A stretch of 24,339 nucleotides of DNA, taken from positions 1-24,339 of the forward strand of contig PFHO01000019.1 of NCBI GenBank assembly GCA_002782345.1. The letters are read 5' to 3'. The notes below the pieces were generated by a model. The model was not told the origin of the DNA. It ran no database searches and saw nothing but the letters and a program-made list of their open reading frames with translations. The translations under genes and the position numbers were made by a program. The DNA is from Candidatus Moranbacteria bacterium CG_4_8_14_3_um_filter_34_16. Lineage in GTDB: Bacteria; Patescibacteriota; Minisyncoccia; Moranbacterales; UBA2206. This document shows, in pieces, positions 1 through 8,036 of the stretch. Numbering within the stretch: the first letter of the stretch is position 1; each line of letters opens with the position of its first letter.

Positions 1-26
1 TTTATGTTTCAGGTTTTTCCTTTTGT

Positions 27-446
27 ATGGCTAAGATAAAAAAGATAATTAAACTTCAAATTCAGGCCGGAAAAGCTACTCCTGCTCCTCCGGTAGGACC
101 GGTTTTGGGTCAACATGGTTTGAATATTCAAGATTTTTGCATAAAATTTAACGATGCGACAAAAGATAAGGGCGATGATATAATTCCGGCAGAGATCACG
201 GTTTTTGAAGATAGAACTTTTATTTTTATCTTAAAAACTCCTCCGGTTTCCGATTTATTAAGAAAAGCGTTAGGTATTAAAAAAGGAGCGGGCAATCCTT
301 TGAAGGATAAAGTGGGGAAAATAACTCAAGAACAATTGACTGAAATTGCTCAAAAAAAAATGCCCGATCTTAATGCTAATGATTTGGAAGGTGCTAAAAA
401 AATAGTGGCGGGAACAGCTAGAAGTATGGGAGTCAAAATTGAATAG
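27..446 (+). CDS. rplK: 50S ribosomal protein L11 (uL11)
   Basis: L11 binds the GTPase-associated region of 23S rRNA at the base of the ribosomal stalk and helps translation factors act. The 139-residue product has the usual family length. The N-terminal domain shows the proline-rich segment [18 protein letters not shown] (residues 17-34). The C-terminal RNA-binding domain ends with the typical [11 protein letters not shown] stretch. The start is ATG at 27 with no strong Shine-Dalgarno sequence ahead of it. It is followed after 75 bases by rplA, the conserved rplK-rplA order, so the two are probably co-transcribed from a promoter outside the window, where nusG and secE usually lie. Nothing is odd about the protein. 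Confidence 0.97.
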   Translation: MAKIKKIIKLQIQAGKATPAPPVGPVLGQHGLNIQDFCIKFNDATKDKGDDIIPAEITVFEDRTFIFILKTPPVSDLLRKALGIKKGAGNPLKDKVGKITQEQLTEIAQKKMPDLNANDLEGAKKIVAGTARSMGVKIE

Positions 447-521
447 TTTAGAAATGTTTTAATTTTTTGTAATTATTATCAAGTGGGAGATCAAAAGATC
501 GTTTGCACCACAAGAAACAAT

Positions 522-1220
522 ATGAAACGGGGAAAAAAATATGTTGCGATTGCTCAAAAAATAGATCACAAAAAAAAGTATAGCTTAGCTGAAGCGATAA
601 AAATCATAAAAGAAAATAGATTTGCCAGTTTTGATGAGACTGTGGAAATTCATATCAAAACCAATGTTGATTTCAAAAAAGGCGATCAGCAAATAAGATC
701 TACCGTTAATTTGCCTTTTGGAACGGGAAAAACAAAAAAAATAGCGGTGATCACTTCTACAAAAGTCGAAGAAGCTAAAAAAGCAGGAGCGGATTTGGTG
801 GGTGGAGAAGAAATTCTGGAAAAAATAAAAAGCGGAAAATTTTTTGATAGTCAAAACGGAATAAATGTTTTAGTGGCGACACCTGAGATGATGCCGAAAT
901 TGGCTTCGGTAGCTAAAATTTTAGGACCGAAAGGTTTGATGCCTAATCCTAAAACTGAAACAGTTACGCTTAAGATAAAAGAAACAGTGGAAGCTTTGAA
1001 AAAAGGAAAGGCCGCTTTTAAAAATGATAATTCTGGAAACATTCATCAAGCGGTAGGAAAGATTTCTTTTGAAGATGAAAAGTTGGCAAAAAATATTGAA
1101 GTTTTCTTGGCGGAAATTGAAAAGTCAAAACCGACGAGTTTGAAAGGAAAATTGATTTTCGGAATAAGTCTTTGTTCCACTATGGGAGCGGGGATTAAAA
1201 TTGATTGGGAGAAAAAATAA
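522..1220 (+). CDS. rplA: 50S ribosomal protein L1 (uL1)
   Basis: L1 forms the mobile L1 stalk, assists release of E-site tRNA and in many bacteria represses its own operon. I place the start at ATG 522 (product 232 residues, beginning MKRGKKYVAIAQKID), because this matches the family N-terminus and length. The open frame reaches back to GTG 483, but the extra 13 residues look unlike L1. Family features are HGTGK-like 'PFGTGKTKKIAV', 'GILGPKGLMPNPKT'-like 'AKILGPKGLMPNPKTETVT' and the C-terminal 'TMGAGIKID'. Some Parcubacteria lineages are known to lack L1, so its presence argues against those lineages. A rho-independent terminator begins 26 bases after the stop. Confidence 0.96.
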   Translation: MKRGKKYVAIAQKIDHKKKYSLAEAIKIIKENRFASFDETVEIHIKTNVDFKKGDQQIRSTVNLPFGTGKTKKIAVITSTKVEEAKKAGADLVGGEEILEKIKSGKFFDSQNGINVLVATPEMMPKLASVAKILGPKGLMPNPKTETVTLKIKETVEALKKGKAAFKNDNSGNIHQAVGKISFEDEKLAKNIEVFLAEIEKSKPTSLKGKLIFGISLCSTMGAGIKIDWEKK

Positions 1221-1246
1221 TTTAGAATGTTTTTTTCTTTATTCTC

Positions 1247-1281
1247 AAAACGCTCTTGATTGAGCGTTTTTGAATTTTTTT
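1247..1281 (+). terminator. Intrinsic terminator after rplA
   Basis: A perfect 9-bp stem, AAAACGCTC (1247-1255) with GAGCGTTTT (1262-1270), has a six-base loop and is followed by a T tract interrupted by one GAA. It separates the rplK-rplA unit from the ABC transporter promoter that starts about 10 bases further on. Confidence 0.8.
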
Positions 1282-1287
1282 GAAGAA

Positions 1288-1316
1288 TTGCTTTTTAGGA
1301 ATAAAAAATTTATAAT
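1288..1316 (+). promoter_or_regulatory. Sigma-70-type promoter for the ABC transporter operon
   Basis: TTGCTT (1288-1293) lies exactly 17 bases before a perfect TATAAT (1311-1316). Transcription would begin near 1323, giving a leader of about 37 bases before the ATPase start at 1360. Confidence 0.65.
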
Positions 1317-1359
1317 TAGACTAAGATAAAAATATATAAAAAATGGAAATGATTTTTTA

Positions 1360-2676
1360 ATGGATAATCCTATAATTCAAACTGAAAATCTTAAAGTTAT
1401 TTATAATCGTGGAAAAGAAAATGAAGTTCGTTCTCTTTTTGATGTGAGCGTAAAAATATATCCCAAAGAATATGTGATCATATACGGTCCTTCTGGTTGC
1501 GGAAAATCCACCTTGCTTTATTCAATGTCGGGTCTTCAACCTCCAACTGAAGGAGATGTGATCATCAAAACTAAATCAATTTCCAAAATGACCAAAAAAG
1601 AAATTGTAGAATTGCATCAAGTGGGAATTGGTATGGTTTTTCAAGCTTTTTATCTTATTCCTTCTTTGGATATTTTAGAGAATGTTTGTTTGCCAAAAGT
1701 TTTCAGAGGAGAATCCAAAAACAAAAGGAAGGAAGAAGGGATAAAGTTGTTGCATCGTTTCGGAGTTGTAGAACAATCTAAAAAGTTCCCCAGTCAGCTT
1801 TCCGGTGGACAAAAACAGAGAGTTTCTATTGCGCGTTCTCTCATTAATAATCCAGAAGTCATTTTTGCCGATGAACCGGTGGGAAATTTAGACAGCGAAT
1901 CGTCAGAAAATGTGATGAGAATTCTCAAAGAGTTAAATGAAATTGACGAAAAAACCATTGTGCTAGTAACTCACAATGCTGAACATTTGCATTTTGCTGA
2001 TAGAATAATTTATATGAAAGACGGGAAAGTGTTTAAGGAAGAAGTTAATAAGGAAAAAAGACCTCCGGAAGCGATTAAAAACATTTCCAATGTGAAATAT
2101 GAAGAATTAAGCAATGAGCTGAAACTTCTTATGCGAACATTTAAAAATTTGTCGTTGAAACAAGTCAATTCTCTTTTGATCCCTTTTAAATCGGAACAAT
2201 TGATGCACCATGTATTGTCAGAATTAAATCAAGAACAAATTCAAACCGCTAGTTCTTATCTCAAGGAATTTTTATTCAAAGATATTAACATTGATGTTTT
2301 GTCAAAAAGTTTGGATTTGGATTATGAAAAAGGCGGAGCCGGATGGAATAGACAAAGGGTGAGTGCGTTTATCGGAAGAGTCCAGCATATAATTAGATTG
2401 GCGGAGATTATTTCTGTCGGACCAGATTCATCTTCGGCTCAAGCGTTGTCCGACTATTTAACGGAATTATTTGGTCTGAAATTTGATCAAAAAAGACAAA
2501 ATCGTTTTATTTCTTTTTTGAGATCAAGAATAAAAAACAAAATTGATCGTTTTGAATTGCAAAAAAGTTTGGATATTTCGGAATTATTGGGTGGATTGGG
2601 ACTGTATAAAAATAAAGCAGAAAAAATTTCTCGAGAAGTGGAAATAATAATGCTAATGAAATATTCCCAATATTGA
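1360..2676 (+). CDS. ABC transporter ATP-binding protein (MacB/LolD type) with long C-terminal extension
   Basis: This is the ATPase of a MacB/LolD/FtsE-type mechanotransmission ABC system; it acts at the inner face of the membrane with the permease encoded next. Residues 1-225 form a complete nucleotide-binding domain: Walker A GPSGCGKST (43-51), Q-loop Gln95, signature LSGGQKQR (147-154), Walker B VIFADE (167-172), D-loop, and switch His205 in VLVTHN. The family normally ends near residue 230. This protein runs to 438, so about 200 residues (about 230-438) are extra. That extension is mostly charged and probably helical, with no transmembrane segment. I do not recognise it. The stop overlaps a possible TTG start of the permease, which indicates tight coupling. 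The substrate (macrolide, peptide, lipoprotein or signal) cannot be told from sequence. Confidence 0.9.
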   Translation: MDNPIIQTENLKVIYNRGKENEVRSLFDVSVKIYPKEYVIIYGPSGCGKSTLLYSMSGLQPPTEGDVIIKTKSISKMTKKEIVELHQVGIGMVFQAFYLIPSLDILENVCLPKVFRGESKNKRKEEGIKLLHRFGVVEQSKKFPSQLSGGQKQRVSIARSLINNPEVIFADEPVGNLDSESSENVMRILKELNEIDEKTIVLVTHNAEHLHFADRIIYMKDGKVFKEEVNKEKRPPEAIKNISNVKYEELSNELKLLMRTFKNLSLKQVNSLLIPFKSEQLMHHVLSELNQEQIQTASSYLKEFLFKDINIDVLSKSLDLDYEKGGAGWNRQRVSAFIGRVQHIIRLAEIISVGPDSSSAQALSDYLTELFGLKFDQKRQNRFISFLRSRIKNKIDRFELQKSLDISELLGGLGLYKNKAEKISREVEIIMLMKYSQY

Positions 2677-2705
2677 TTTTCTCTCTCTTAACTAAATTTA
2701 AAAAA

Positions 2706-3929
2706 ATGAAATTTAGAGATTTATTTTTGCTTTCAACTAGAATGTTTAAGGCGCGAACCTCGCGAACCTTTTTGACTATTTTGGGAATGAGTGTCGGAAT
2801 AGGTGCGATAATTTTTTTGGTTTCTCTAGGTTATGGTTTGCAAAACACCCTTTTGGAAAAAATCACCACTTCTGATTCCTTGCTTACTTTGGATGTTTCT
2901 TCTCAACGAGGAGGAGAAGCTAAGCTGAATTTGGAGACAATTCAAGAGATAAAAAAAATTGAAAATGTGGATATTATTAGTCCTTCATTTCAACTTGAAT
3001 CTCAAGGAAAAATGAATGATTTGACTACTGATTTGCCAGTTACAGTGGTGGATTCAGACTACTTGAAATTGGGAGGAATAAAATTGGTGGAAGGCAGGCT
3101 TATCAATAATGATGAGATAAGCGGGATTATTATTTCTTCTTCAGTGGCACAAATTTTTAACAAAACTCCCGCAGAAATTATTGGTAAAGAAATGAATTTT
3201 ATTTTTTTTATTCCATTTGAGGAAGAAGGTAATGGAAAAACAGAAAGTGAAAAAAAACAAAAAGATCGGCAAGAAAAATACGAACCGAAAGAAAAGTTCA
3301 AAATTATCGGAGTTTTGGAAAGCGATGACAGCACGGTTTATGTTAATTCAAGAGTTGTCGGAGATATCAATCCAAAGGAATTTGCGCAAGCAAAAGTGAA
3401 ATGTATGAAAAGTGAAAAAATGGCTGAAATATCCGAAAAAATAGCTAAAATAGGGTTTGTGGTTTCGTCTTTGTCGGAAACAGTGGATCAAGCTAATAAG
3501 ATATTCAGAGTGGTAAAAGTAGTGTTGATGCTTTTTGGTGTAATTGCTTTGGTAGTAAGTGCGATTGGGATGTTTAACACGATGACTATAACGCTTTTGG
3601 AAAGAACAGAAGAAATTGGAATTATGAAAGCGATTGGAGCTTCTGACTCTATGATCTCGCTTATGTTTGTTATGGAGGCTTCTATTATGGGTTTTTTGGG
3701 AGGATTATTAGGGGTTATAATTGGGTGGATGGAAGGAGAAATTTTTAATTTTGCCGTTAATATGGTGGCGGTTCACTTTGGCGGACAAAAAGTGGATTTA
3801 TTTTTCAGTCCTATTTGGTTTATTATGTCAGTGATAATTTTTTCAACCATAGTCGGATTTTTAACCGGAGTGATTCCCGCTCGTCGCGCCAGTAAAATTG
3901 ATACTTTGGATGCCCTAAGATATAAATAA
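2706..3929 (+). CDS. ABC transporter permease, MacB/FtsX family
   Basis: This is the membrane partner of the preceding ATPase. The order is typical of MacB: a cytoplasmic N-terminus, one transmembrane helix (about residues 24-45), a large extracytoplasmic MacB_PCD-like domain (about 50-260), then three C-terminal helices of the FtsX domain with the family motif 'ERTEEIGIMKAIGAS' and the ending 'GVIPARRASKIDTLDALRYK'. I prefer ATG 2706 (407 residues, MKFRDLFLLSTRMFKARTSR), as it gives the usual MacB N-terminus. An in-frame TTG at 2673 overlapping the ATPase stop would add 11 residues. A Lys/Glu-rich insert lies in the extracytoplasmic domain near residues 170-195. The function is probably export or lipoprotein/stress signalling; the substrate is unknown. 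Confidence 0.88.
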   Translation: MKFRDLFLLSTRMFKARTSRTFLTILGMSVGIGAIIFLVSLGYGLQNTLLEKITTSDSLLTLDVSSQRGGEAKLNLETIQEIKKIENVDIISPSFQLESQGKMNDLTTDLPVTVVDSDYLKLGGIKLVEGRLINNDEISGIIISSSVAQIFNKTPAEIIGKEMNFIFFIPFEEEGNGKTESEKKQKDRQEKYEPKEKFKIIGVLESDDSTVYVNSRVVGDINPKEFAQAKVKCMKSEKMAEISEKIAKIGFVVSSLSETVDQANKIFRVVKVVLMLFGVIALVVSAIGMFNTMTITLLERTEEIGIMKAIGASDSMISLMFVMEASIMGFLGGLLGVIIGWMEGEIFNFAVNMVAVHFGGQKVDLFFSPIWFIMSVIIFSTIVGFLTGVIPARRASKIDTLDALRYK

Positions 3930-3948
3930 TTTTTTTTATTCATCTTAG
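3915..3948. terminator. Possible terminator hairpin between convergent genes
   Basis: CTAAGAT (3915-3921, overlapping the permease 3' end) can pair with ATCTTAG (3942-3948), enclosing a T-rich loop with further AATAA/TTATT pairing. It sits between two convergent units, but it is A+T-rich and has no classical T tail. Confidence 0.3.
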
Positions 3949-4010
3949 AAATTGCGTGTTTGCTTTAAAATTATTCCAATGCGTGCAAATGGCTGAATTA
4001 AATAAATGAG
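3945..4010 (+). repeat. Diverged copy of a dispersed repeat shared with 20627-20690
   Basis: From TTAG at 3945 the sequence aligns with 20627 onward. Twenty-four of the first 29 bases agree, including an identical TTGCTTTAAAATTA, and similarity continues weakly through GCGT and AATTAAAT. It lies in the spacer between the convergent permease and comF genes. Confidence 0.4.
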
Positions 4011-4087
4011 TGGTTATAAAAAAAGTTGAAATTTTTTAAATGTTTTTGTTGGTGGCGATTTTTTGAAGTGAATTAAAATTGATATGG

Positions 4088-4837
4088 TTAAGAAATTTCT
4101 TGTCTGGCGATGACTGCTCCAAAAACTTTTTTAGCGCCGAAAAATTTCAAAATTTTAGCACATTCTAGAAGGGTGGAGCCAGTAGTGGAAACGTCATCAA
4201 TTAGGAGAATATTTTGGTTTTTTATTTTTTTGATTTCTTCTTTTTTCAGACAAAAAGCTCCTTGCATATTGGAAACTCTTTCTTTGTAACTTTTTATTTT
4301 CATTTGTGGTGGGGTATATTTTTTGCGTTGAAGAACATTTTTTTCAATGGGTATTTCCAAGCCGATTGTTAAGTTGAGACTGATAAAATCAGCTAAAAGT
4401 TCGGCTTGATTGAATCCTCTCCAGCGGAGACGACGGGGGTGAAGGGGAATGGGGATAATTAAATCCGGGATGGGGATATTGTTTTTGACAAGCGCCTTTA
4501 AAATTATTTTTCCCAAAGGAATGCTTAAATCTGAAATAAAATTATATTTATATACATGAATAACTTTTGAAAGTCTTCCTCTTTTATATTTGGCGGAAAC
4601 TAACAAATTATCCAAAAAAATTTCTTTGTTTTTTTTGGAAAAATAAAGTTTGCATTTGGGGCAAATAGCTCCTTTAGTGGAAGATATTTTTTCGCAATAA
4701 GGGCAAACTTGTTCTGAGACAATTTCTATTTTTTCAAAACAATTTTGACAAAACCAAGCATTCTCTTTTTTGCAAATAACGCAAGAGATCGGAAAAAGAG
4801 TGTCTAAGATAAATTTTTTTATCCTTTCAAAAGACAA
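4088..4837 (-). CDS. comF: ComF-family amidophosphoribosyltransferase-like protein
   Basis: ComF proteins are cytoplasmic type I phosphoribosyltransferase-fold proteins needed for DNA uptake in competent bacteria; the exact reaction is unknown. The N-terminus carries four CxxC pairs (Cys19/22, 30/33, 45/48, 59/62), the zinc-ribbon module typical of ComF. The C-terminal half has the 'PIPLHPRRLRWRGFNQAELLA' segment and the PRPP-binding loop ILLIDDVSTTGST (about 210-222) with the Asp-Asp pair. Length (249 residues) is normal. The start appears to be TTG at 4837. It follows the clpC stop by 12 bases in the same reading frame, with no good ATG nearby, so translation is probably coupled to clpC. 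No other competence genes are in the window. Confidence 0.88.
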   Translation of the reverse strand: MSFERIKKFILDTLFPISCVICKKENAWFCQNCFEKIEIVSEQVCPYCEKISSTKGAICPKCKLYFSKKNKEIFLDNLLVSAKYKRGRLSKVIHVYKYNFISDLSIPLGKIILKALVKNNIPIPDLIIPIPLHPRRLRWRGFNQAELLADFISLNLTIGLEIPIEKNVLQRKKYTPPQMKIKSYKERVSNMQGAFCLKKEEIKKIKNQNILLIDDVSTTGSTLLECAKILKFFGAKKVFGAVIARQEIS

Positions 4838-4849
4838 AATAGAGGAAAT

Positions 4850-7414
4850 TTAAAAAATTTTCAAATGATTCTTTTGAGTATCGGCGATTATTTTATTTTT
4901 CTTGATCTTTTTTTTGATAATCATTTCCGCAATCGGGTTTTTCAATTTTTCGCAAATAGTTTTTGCCACTAAACGCGCTCCCTGGTCTTGAGAAAAACTT
5001 ATTTTAGCGAGAATTTTCAAAGCAGTTGGGCTTACAAGCAGATCAAGATTTTGTTTTTTGAGTTTCTCTTTGAATTTTTCAATTTCTATTTCAGTTATTT
5101 TCAAAATATCTTTTTGGGTAAGAGGATGAAAAACTAAAATATGATCCAAACGATTGAGAAGTTCTGTTTTAAGCTTATTTTTCAGTTCGGAAAGCGTTTT
5201 TTGTCTGATTGTTTCAAAATTTTTGTTTGACGCGGTGGAATTTTTTTGTTGAAAACCGATCTTGGAAAGATTAGTGAAATATTCTGTTCCGATATTGGTC
5301 GTGAGAATAATCAAAGTGTTTTTAAAATTAACTTCCAAGCCTTCCGCGTCAGTCAAAATTCCATCCTCCAAAATTTGAAGCAGAATGTTCAAAACATCCG
5401 GATGAGCTTTTTCTATTTCATCAAAAAGGACCACACAATAGGGGTTGCGTCTAACTTTTTCAGTCAGTTTTCCTCCCTCCCCATATCCGATATATCCGGC
5501 GGGCGATCCAATCAAAGAAGAAAGACTGTGTTTTTCCATTAGCTCGCTCATATCAATTCTGATGAAGGATTCTTTTTTTGAAAAGAAATCCTGCGCTAAA
5601 ACTTTAGCGGTAAAAGTTTTTCCGGTTCCGGTAGGTCCCAGGAAAAGAAAAGATCCGATGGGACGATCGGTGTTTTCAACACCAGCTTGAAAGCGAAGCA
5701 AGGAAAAAACTATTTTTTCCAAGATATCTTTTTGCCCGATTATCTTTTTTTCCAGCATTGGCAAAAGATTTTTTATCTTTTCATTTTCACTTTGAGAAAT
5801 TTTTTCTTTGGGAATGCCTGAAATTTGAGAAACAGTCTTAAAAATATCGCGAGGAATGAGATGAATGGGTTTTTTATCATTTTCCAATTGTTGTTTTTTT
5901 TGCCAAAATTCAATTTCTTTGTTTTTCTTTCCTTCTTGATTTTTCAATTGAATTGCCCTTTCAAAGTTTTCTTTTTTTACCAAAATTTCTTTTTCTAAAA
6001 TGATTTTTTGTTTTTCATTTTTCAATTGGCGAATTTTGAGATCAGTGGAAGAAAAAAATTTTTCGGAGCGTATTCTAGCGGCAGTTTCATCAATAATATC
6101 AATAGCTTTATCCGGCAAAAAACGATTTTTTATATAGCGTTCGGCCATTTCCACAGTTAAATCAAGAGCTTTTTTATCAATAGAAACATTGTGAAAATTT
6201 TCATAACTTTTTTTTATCCCAAAAAGTATTTTTTTAGTTTCTTCTTTGCTAGGTTCTCTCAAGATAACTGTTTGAAAACGTCTTTCCAGTGCGGCATCTT
6301 TCTCAATATTTTTTTTGAATTCAGGAAAAGTGGTCGCGCCAATAAGACGAATTTCTCCTTGAGCCAAAGCCGGTTTGATTATATTGGCTAAATCCATATT
6401 ACCTTGAACATTTCCCGCTCCGACGATGTTGTGAATTTCGTCAATAAACAAAATTAAATTTTTGTTTTTTTCGATTTCTTGAATGATTTTTTTTAGTCGT
6501 GATTCAAATTCTCCTCTAAAATTGGTTCCGGCGACTAAGGAAGTTACATCTAAACTCATTATTTTTTTATCCAACAAAAATTCCGGAACCTTATTTTGGT
6601 TTATTTTTCTGGCAAGTCCCATAACAAGAGCGGTTTTTCCCACTCCGGGATTGCCAATTAAAAGAGGATTATTTTTGTTTTTTCTTCCTAAAATTTGAAT
6701 TATTCTTTCCAATTCTTCTTCTCTCCCGATCAAAATTTCTTTTTTTTCAATTACTCTTTGGTTTATATTTTCACAAAATTTTTCCACAAAGGGGTAGGGA
6801 GAATTTATTCTAGATTTTTTGTTTGGATAAAAAAGATTTAAAAAATTATCTTTTTCAATCTCAATGCCGGTTGAGAAAAAATCATTTGAGTCAGATGAGG
6901 AAAGATTCTGTCCAAATTCGGGAAGATTTTTTAAAGATTGAGAAGAATCTTTTTCTATTGGAGGATTTTTTTTCAAGTTTATTGGTTGTTTTTTTAGAAG
7001 TGTTATCATTTTATCAATTTCGTTGTTATGAGATTCCAGTAAAGAATAAGTGAGATGTTCTGTTCCAACATAGCCATAGCCAAGATTTTTTGAAATGGAA
7101 TAAGCCTTAAGAATGGCATCTTTGGAGTTTTGTGAAAATTCTACGGTAAAAACGGGTTTTTCCTCTTTCAAATCTGAAACGAGATTTTTTGAAAAATAAT
7201 CTTCAAAATTTTTTTTCTTAAATCCCATATCTTGCATTATGCTAGAACCCATACTGCCTTTTTCCAAAAAAATTCCATAAAAAAGATAAAGGTTGTTGAC
7301 TTGACGGGTAAAATTTTTTCTGGCTAAAAGGAAAGAATTTTCTATTGAATTTTTGGCATGTTGAGTCAATTTTTCTTGGGCGATTGGCGGGAGAAAGGAA
7401 TAATAGTTTTTCAT
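4850..7414 (-). CDS. clpC: ClpC-type AAA+ unfoldase (ATP-dependent Clp protease ATP-binding subunit)
   Basis: This two-ring Hsp100 unfoldase feeds proteins to ClpP or disaggregates them. The 854 residues include a divergent N-terminal Clp_N-like region (1-145, with 'YVGTEHLTYSLLES'), a long Ser/Lys-rich linker, a first AAA+ domain with Walker A GNPGVGKT (254-261) and Walker B 'LILFIDEIHN', a middle segment with a UVR-like motif ('KKENFERAIQLKNQE') that marks ClpC rather than ClpA or ClpB, and a second AAA+ domain with Walker A GPTGTGKT (593-600) and Walker B 'CVVLFDEIEKAHPDV'. The C-terminal D2-small domain ('DQGARLVAKTI') is complete. The start at ATG 7414 gives normal length. Only a weak minus-strand -10 (TATAAT, 7512-7507) is seen upstream. 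I find no CIRCE or CtsR heptad operator. comF follows in the same unit. Confidence 0.93.
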   Translation of the reverse strand: MKNYYSFLPPIAQEKLTQHAKNSIENSFLLARKNFTRQVNNLYLFYGIFLEKGSMGSSIMQDMGFKKKNFEDYFSKNLVSDLKEEKPVFTVEFSQNSKDAILKAYSISKNLGYGYVGTEHLTYSLLESHNNEIDKMITLLKKQPINLKKNPPIEKDSSQSLKNLPEFGQNLSSSDSNDFFSTGIEIEKDNFLNLFYPNKKSRINSPYPFVEKFCENINQRVIEKKEILIGREEELERIIQILGRKNKNNPLLIGNPGVGKTALVMGLARKINQNKVPEFLLDKKIMSLDVTSLVAGTNFRGEFESRLKKIIQEIEKNKNLILFIDEIHNIVGAGNVQGNMDLANIIKPALAQGEIRLIGATTFPEFKKNIEKDAALERRFQTVILREPSKEETKKILFGIKKSYENFHNVSIDKKALDLTVEMAERYIKNRFLPDKAIDIIDETAARIRSEKFFSSTDLKIRQLKNEKQKIILEKEILVKKENFERAIQLKNQEGKKNKEIEFWQKKQQLENDKKPIHLIPRDIFKTVSQISGIPKEKISQSENEKIKNLLPMLEKKIIGQKDILEKIVFSLLRFQAGVENTDRPIGSFLFLGPTGTGKTFTAKVLAQDFFSKKESFIRIDMSELMEKHSLSSLIGSPAGYIGYGEGGKLTEKVRRNPYCVVLFDEIEKAHPDVLNILLQILEDGILTDAEGLEVNFKNTLIILTTNIGTEYFTNLSKIGFQQKNSTASNKNFETIRQKTLSELKNKLKTELLNRLDHILVFHPLTQKDILKITEIEIEKFKEKLKKQNLDLLVSPTALKILAKISFSQDQGARLVAKTICEKLKNPIAEMIIKKKIKKNKIIADTQKNHLKIF

Positions 7415-7664
7415 AGTATGGCAATATAATAAAATCGCGATTTAATTTTTTGTCAGTTTTAAGAGGGAACAGCCAAAACAATGAAGACAGCAACTTTAAA
7501 AATAAAATTATAAATACAGTCTATTTTTAAAAAAAAGAAAAGTCAAATAAAATTTAAAAAAATGTTTCTATTGATGAGCGTATAAAACAATATTTTTCTT
7601 CAGTCAAGCTTTATTTGCATTGGAAGAGAGGGTATTATTTAGGGCTTATGTTTTTCTAAAAAAG
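7415..7664. other. clpC upstream spacer
   Basis: About 250 bases lie between the clpC start and the tandem palindrome array. They are A+T-rich. Apart from a minus-strand TATAAT at 7512-7507 without a convincing -35, I see no gene, RNA or operator here. Confidence 0.5.
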
Positions 7665-7751
7665 ACTTACTATGTAACTTACTATGTAACTTACTATGTA
7701 ACTTACTATGTAAATATGACATTTTTATTTAATTTTGACACTTACTATGTA
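7665..7751. promoter_or_regulatory. Five-copy palindromic operator-like array (4 tandem + 1)
   Basis: Four perfect head-to-tail copies of the 12-mer ACTTACTATGTA occupy 7665-7712. A fifth identical copy lies at 7740-7751. Each unit with the next base forms the dyad TTAC-TAT-GTAA, which looks like a dimeric protein-binding site. The fifth copy ends four bases before the -35 box of the rRNA promoter. The array lies between divergent clpC and the 23S unit and could control either. The regulator is unknown. Confidence 0.6.
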
Positions 7752-7755
7752 ACTA

Positions 7756-7783
7756 TTGACAGAATTTTTTAGAGTGCTATTAT
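7756..7783 (+). promoter_or_regulatory. Strong promoter of the 23S-5S unit
   Basis: A perfect -35 TTGACA (7756-7761) is followed after 16 bases by TATTAT (7778-7783). A second TTGACA occurs at 7735-7740 without a matching -10. Transcription is predicted to start near 7790, about 700 bases upstream of mature 23S rRNA. There is no 16S gene in between. Confidence 0.7.
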
Positions 7784-7789
7784 GGACAA

Positions 7790-8036
7790 GTGATTTAGAG
7801 AGCTATCAAGAACTGGTTTAAGAGGTTATTGAAAAAAAGGAATAAAACGAGTTAAAAAAAGTATATTTTGGAAATAGTCGTGAATTATTTTTTTATCCTT
7901 GTCAAGCTTTGCCTGAGGTAAAGTTTGAAAAGGGCAACTAATGAAAATTTTTTCTCAAAAAAATAACAGAAAAAAAAGCGGGTGATTTTTTGGCTTTTGT
8001 TTTATTAAGAAGCCCGCTTTAAAAAGCGGTTTTTTT
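7790..8036 (+). ncRNA. Candidate structured leader or independent small RNA of about 245 nt
   Basis: The segment between the promoter at 7756-7783 and the terminator at 8014-8036 has no credible protein. It contains a stable 11-bp hairpin at 7903-7927 (CAAGCTTTGCC / GGTAAAGTTTG with a three-base loop). I do not recognise it as tmRNA, RNase P RNA, 6S or SRP RNA; the landmark motifs of the first, second and fourth are absent. It may be an rRNA leader with attenuation or a separate small RNA. Confidence 0.35.
8014..8036 (+). terminator. Strong intrinsic terminator inside the 23S leader
   Basis: CCGCTTT (8014-8020) pairs with AAAGCGG (8023-8029) and is followed by seven T residues (8030-8036). 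The upstream AAAGCGGG (7975-7982) can instead pair with CCCGCTTT (8013-8020), which would prevent the terminator stem. This is an attenuator-like pair of exclusive structures. Confidence 0.75.

Noticed and set aside
483..521. GTG 483 as the start of rplA
   Set aside because: The additional residues do not resemble the L1 N-terminus; ATG 522 gives the family length.
7665..7751. Tandem repeats as a CRISPR array
   Set aside because: The units are 12 bp and directly abutting, without spacers; no cas genes are present.
7768..7783. CIRCE-like operator (GAGTGCTA at 7772-7779) for HrcA control of clpC
   Set aside because: Only one half-site is seen; there is no TTAGCACTC partner at the nine-base spacing.
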